Below, in pieces: positions 15,087-17,559 of a stretch of 17,559 nt of DNA (its first letter is position 1; each line of letters opens with the position of its first letter). The position numbers and the translations under genes are program-made. The stretch comes from MGIIb-O2 sp964003245 (GTDB lineage Archaea > Thermoplasmatota > Poseidoniia > Poseidoniales > Thalassarchaeaceae): positions 1-17,559 of the forward strand of contig CAXFIU010000029.1 of NCBI GenBank assembly GCA_964003245.1. Direction: 5' to 3'. A model generated the notes under the pieces. That model was not told where the DNA came from, did no database searches, and saw only the letters and a program-made list of their open reading frames with translations.

Positions 15087-16049
15087 ATGAGTGAACTTTG
15101 GGTTGAGCGTCATCGCCCGCGAACAGTGGGTGACATCAAAGGACAGCGGGCTGTGGTTGAAAGACTCAAAGCATATGCTGAGAAGAGAACATTCCCGCAT
15201 TTATTGTTTGCTGGACCTCCCGGAACTGGTAAGACTACTGCTGCAATAGCTCTAGCTAGGGACGTATTTGGTGAAGGATACAGAACGAATATGTTGGAAA
15301 TGAACGCTAGTGATGAGAGGAAACTAGAATCTATCAGAACCAAAGTAAAATCCTTTGCTCGCACCGCTCCAGTACCTGGTACCAACTTCAAAGTAATTTT
15401 TCTTGATGAGGCCGACGCATTAACCCCCGATGCTCAAGGAGCACTTAGGAGAATTATGGAGCAATATGCGGAAACTTGTAGATTTATTTTGTCATGTAAT
15501 TATTCTTCTAAGATCATTGAACCAATACAATCTAGATGCGCTGTTTTTAGATTCCGTCCATTACCTGAGGACCAAGTTAGAGACATGATTGTAAATGTCG
15601 CTAGCGAAGAAAAGATTGAACTTCATCCAGAAGCAGCAGATGCTATTGTTCATGTTTCTTTAGGTGACTTAAGGAAAGCCATTACCTCATTGCAAGTTGC
15701 AGCATCTTTAGACAGTAATGTTACTAGAGAATTGATTTATGAAACTACAGCAACAGCTCCTCCAGAAGAATTACATGGATATTTCTTAGCCTGTCAACAA
15801 GACGGTTTTCAACCAGCTAGACGAAGACTCAGAGAATTATTAGATAGATTTGGATTAGCTGGGACAGACTTAGTTAATCAATTACATCGCGAATTAGGAA
15901 GTGTCACATTTTTTGATGAGAGTCAGAAACTTAAGGTTACTGAAGTAATGGCTGAAACAGATTTTAGAATGGTTGAAGGAGGAGGAGAATCTCTACAGCT
16001 AGACGCTATGACTGCAATGATTTGTTCTCAAATCAACCAAGAACCGTAG
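15087..16049 (+). CDS. rfcS: Replication factor C small subunit (clamp loader)
   Basis: An AAA+ ATPase that, with the RFC large subunit, opens and loads the PCNA sliding clamp during archaeal DNA replication. The 320-aa length matches archaeal RfcS (about 315-330). The N-terminal W-V-E-R-H-R-P-R and Walker A G-P-P-G-T-G-K-T at 43-50 are seen. Walker B ends in D-E-A-D at 107-110. The sensor/arginine-finger motif S-R-C is at 149-151, and G-D-L-R-K-A follows in the lid domain. Together these make the call secure and mark the organism as archaeal. The last 17 bases overlap the convergent gene at 16033. It may be co-transcribed with panB across 58 bases, as no strong TATA box was seen between them. 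Confidence 0.96.
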   Translation: MSELWVERHRPRTVGDIKGQRAVVERLKAYAEKRTFPHLLFAGPPGTGKTTAAIALARDVFGEGYRTNMLEMNASDERKLESIRTKVKSFARTAPVPGTNFKVIFLDEADALTPDAQGALRRIMEQYAETCRFILSCNYSSKIIEPIQSRCAVFRFRPLPEDQVRDMIVNVASEEKIELHPEAADAIVHVSLGDLRKAITSLQVAASLDSNVTRELIYETTATAPPEELHGYFLACQQDGFQPARRRLRELLDRFGLAGTDLVNQLHRELGSVTFFDESQKLKVTEVMAETDFRMVEGGGESLQLDAMTAMICSQINQEP

Positions 16050-16902
16050 TCTGAGCAATTGAAATTGTATAAACTAATTCAGTAGTATTAACCCAAGGGG
16101 ATCCTTCTTCAGTCATTGTAATTTCAATTGTATATTCGCCAGGGTCTAAAGTTCCTAGATCCCATGCTAGGCCTATATCACTTTGATGAGGGCTCACTTT
16201 ATCTCCTCTGGTCCAGTTATTAATTGAATCAAACATCTCCATTTCTTCTGTATGTGAAATAGTAGTTCCATTAGCTAATTCTTCTATCATTTCTCCTCTG
16301 TAATACATCACAGCATTAATGTTCACAGACTCTGCATCTACATTATCTCTTACAGCCATACCCATAACCACCTCAACAGTATCTTGATTCAAATTAATTG
16401 TATATACGCCATTCTTCCATGAAGTTTCTTCAATTCCTTCTGTTTGTTCAATATCGATTCCACCAGCAAGAGTAGGGGGTGCGATATCTGCTAGAGGAGG
16501 ATTTGAAACAATGAATGAAAATGCTAACCAAGTGAAAATGAATAAGAAGACTGCTCTAAACCAATTTCCATTAGTGTATAATTCACTGTATTTCCTCGGA
16601 ATTATAATTTTATGGAGAGGTATTATTGTAGCACATAATAACAATGGAACAAGATATAATATGGCTCCTGGTTCATCCATTTCTGGCATCAATAAGTAAC
16701 GTATTGCTAATGCAACTGCAGTACCATAAATAATTACAAGCCACATTGAATAAGCATCTGCAACTTCTTTTACTGCATGCGCGGCAGGATCAAAATCCTC
16801 AATCTTTTTCGGCGCGTTCTTACTATCTTTTTTATCGCCACTAGATCTACGCTTACGGTCATTGTAAGCGTTAGCACGTAGGGCTGTATCAACGTCGACC
16901 AC
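16033..16902 (-). CDS. Unknown membrane-anchored protein with outer beta-rich domain
   Basis: Not recognised. The GTG at 16902 (289 aa) is the only usable start: a stop lies in frame eight codons upstream, and the next Met is deep in the protein. Residues 1-45 are charged and Lys-rich (R-K-R-R-S-S-G-D-K-K) and probably cytoplasmic. Three membrane helices follow (about 50-70, 78-96 and 112-130). This places the C-terminal 150 residues outside the cell. That part is rich in Thr, Asn and acidic residues. It has alternating beta-like stretches and a G-T-L-D-P-G-E-Y-T-I-E-I segment of the kind found in Ig-like folds, with possible N-glycosylation sites (N-G-T, N-W-T, N-T-T). The gene overlaps rfcS by 17 bases tail to tail. 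No function is assigned. Confidence 0.7.
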   Translation of the reverse strand: MVDVDTALRANAYNDRKRRSSGDKKDSKNAPKKIEDFDPAAHAVKEVADAYSMWLVIIYGTAVALAIRYLLMPEMDEPGAILYLVPLLLCATIIPLHKIIIPRKYSELYTNGNWFRAVFLFIFTWLAFSFIVSNPPLADIAPPTLAGGIDIEQTEGIEETSWKNGVYTINLNQDTVEVVMGMAVRDNVDAESVNINAVMYYRGEMIEELANGTTISHTEEMEMFDSINNWTRGDKVSPHQSDIGLAWDLGTLDPGEYTIEITMTEEGSPWVNTTELVYTISIAQTTVLG

Positions 16903-16975
16903 GTCCTTCCGATGACGAACTACTCATCAAGTGTACTGATGTAACAAGTTCCCAAAAAAACTCATTTGGTGGACG

Positions 16976-16983
16976 GTTATACT
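16976..16983 (+). promoter_or_regulatory. TATA box of tRNA-Met
   Basis: GTTATACT lies about 36 bases before the first tRNA base. A start about 26 bases downstream would fall near 17005 and leave a short 5' leader for RNase P. Inferred from spacing; the rest of 16903-17014 holds no other recognised element. Confidence 0.45.
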
Positions 16984-17014
16984 CAAATGGTTGTTGTCAC
17001 TCGACCGACTTACT

Positions 17015-17166
17015 GCCGGGGTGGCGTAGTTGGTAGCGCGTCGGACTCATAGGGTAATTTTTGATGGAAATATGATTTTTGTTGAAACTAGTCATGAGCG
17101 CAACAGCCTGCTTTGAGTGTCTGAGACATCCGAAGGTCGCGGGTTCAAGTCCCGCTCCCGGCACCA
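17015..17166 (+). tRNA. Elongator tRNA-Met (CAU) with 76-nt intron, CCA encoded
   Basis: The acceptor strand 17015-17021 (GCCGGGG) pairs with 17156-17162 (one G-U at 7-66). The D stem is GCGT/GCGC, the anticodon stem 17041-17045 TCGGA with 17129-17133 TCCGA, and the T arm GCGGG-TTCAAGT-CCCGC at 17139-17155. Discriminator A73 and CCA are encoded (17163-17166). Anticodon CAT is at 17048-17050. G1-C72 and the lack of three G-C pairs in the anticodon stem exclude initiator tRNA. The body differs from archaeal tRNA-Ile2 as I know it. The intron occupies 17052-17127, between positions 37 and 38. Confidence 0.95.
17052..17127 (+). other. tRNA intron with canonical bulge-helix-bulge splice motif
   Basis: The central 4-bp helix pairs CTCA (17046-17049, tRNA 32-35) with TGAG (17122-17125). 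The 5' bulge is TAG (cut TA|G after 17051) and the 3' bulge ACA (cut AC|A before 17128). The outer helix is the anticodon stem. The inner helix begins G17053-C17121 and continues with wobble pairs. This is the classical substrate of archaeal splicing endonuclease. Confidence 0.92.
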
Positions 17167-17171
17167 TATCA

Positions 17172-17559
17172 TTAATCGGTTAATATTCTATGGAAATAAT
17201 GTACGCCTTTTTCTTTAGTCGGAGAGTATCTTCCTCTGTCATAAGATTTCGACGAAACACCTCTTTGAGTAGCTTCGACAATATCTTGATCTTCTAATTC
17301 TACTTTGTCTAAGTCGCCTCCTGCGCCCTTGCCTAGCAAATTCCTATTCCCTACAAATCCATGATAGATTATCTGCGTTTTATCGACCGAGATAGGATTC
17401 ACAATATTCACAGATAATCCCCAAGGATAGAAGTTCAACATGAGTCCTGGAAATATCCAGTAATAGTAGGCCGCAATATTCTCTCCAAAATCTGGTGAAG
17501 ATTCTGGTAAATCAAAGCACTCTTCTCCTTCGTTTGCTATGCCTATTTGTAGCACTCCT
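17172..17559 (-). CDS. Rieske-type aromatic/choline oxygenase alpha subunit, C-terminal part (truncated by window edge)
   Basis: Only the last 128 codons are inside the window; the frame stays open to the edge, so the GTG at 17555 is not a real start. The segment Y-W-I-F-P-G-L-M-L-N-F-Y-P-W-G-L-S-V-N-I is typical of the catalytic-domain end of Rieske non-heme iron oxygenases of the ring-hydroxylating/choline monooxygenase type. So are the G-A-G-G-D-L-D-K-V-E-L-E-D-Q-D segment and the closing G-R-Y-S-P-T-K-E-K-G-V-H-Y-F-H-R. The N-terminal Rieske [2Fe-2S] cluster domain and the 2-His iron ligands would lie beyond the edge. These enzymes use O2 and electrons from a reductase to hydroxylate aromatics or oxidise quaternary amines; which one applies here cannot be told. 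It ends 5 bases after the tRNA, on the opposite strand. Confidence 0.83.
   Translation of the reverse strand, partial: GVLQIGIANEGEECFDLPESSPDFGENIAAYYYWIFPGLMLNFYPWGLSVNIVNPISVDKTQIIYHGFVGNRNLLGKGAGGDLDKVELEDQDIVEATQRGVSSKSYDRGRYSPTKEKGVHYFHRILTD

Noticed and set aside
17052..17127. Possible C/D-box guide RNA inside the tRNA intron (TTGATGG near 17060, CTGA at 17121)
   Set aside because: The C-like box differs from the consensus at two positions and the CTGA lies in the splice helix; no convincing C'/D' pair was found.
17139..17166. tRNA 3' end as an integration (att) site
   Set aside because: I saw no second copy of the tRNA tail and no integrase gene in the window.

Overview
The window looks like marine planktonic archaeal DNA, most likely from the Thermoplasmatota (Marine Group II/III type). 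Three things point to Archaea: an RFC clamp-loader small subunit (rfcS), an elongator tRNA-Met interrupted at 37/38 by an intron flanked by a textbook bulge-helix-bulge motif, and TATA-like boxes instead of bacterial promoters. The DNA is AT-rich and very compact, with short gaps, overlapping stops and short operons. Lineage below domain level is inference.

Layout. (1) 1-1681, minus strand: the N-terminal half of a fused isobutyryl-CoA mutase (IcmF; B12 domain plus MeaI-type GTPase), cut by the window edge. (2) 1851-3149, plus: a double zinc-ribbon protein and an unknown membrane protein. (3) 3155-6870, minus: a YbaK-type deacylase and a SMUG1-type uracil-DNA glycosylase as one pair, then a long-chain acyl-CoA ligase and a LysE-type exporter as a second pair. 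(4) 6946-8750: a PAP2/Aur1-like membrane enzyme converging on a small membrane protein; their stop codons share one CTAG. (5) 8836-11375, plus: three tightly linked genes closely resembling bacterial 2-aminophenol meta-cleavage genes. These are the catalytic (AmnB-like) and non-catalytic (AmnA-like) subunits of 2-aminophenol 1,6-dioxygenase, followed by a 2-aminomuconate deaminase-like RidA protein with an extra N-terminal glycine-zipper region. A perfect 15-bp palindrome lies in the divergent promoter before them. (6) 11379-12407, minus: a lipoprotein related to Ca2+-dependent PI-PLC. (7) 12487-16049, plus: an APC amino acid permease with two C-terminal EF-hands, then panB and rfcS. (8) 16033-16902, minus: an unknown membrane-anchored protein. 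(9) 17015-17166: the intron-containing tRNA-Met. (10) 17172-17559, minus: the C-terminus of a Rieske oxygenase alpha subunit, cut by the edge.

How the genes fit together. IcmF and the acyl-CoA ligase suggest breakdown of fatty or branched acids. The amnBA-RidA operon, and possibly the Rieske oxygenase, suggest oxygen-dependent cleavage of an aminated aromatic compound, so the cell is probably aerobic. The permease, LysE exporter, PI-PLC-like lipoprotein and PAP2 enzyme point to amino acid exchange and lipid handling at the membrane. The most interesting items are the archaeal aminophenol-cleavage operon with its candidate operator, the RidA glycine-zipper extension, and the EF-hand permease. 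No CRISPR array, insertion sequence, rRNA or phage gene was seen.
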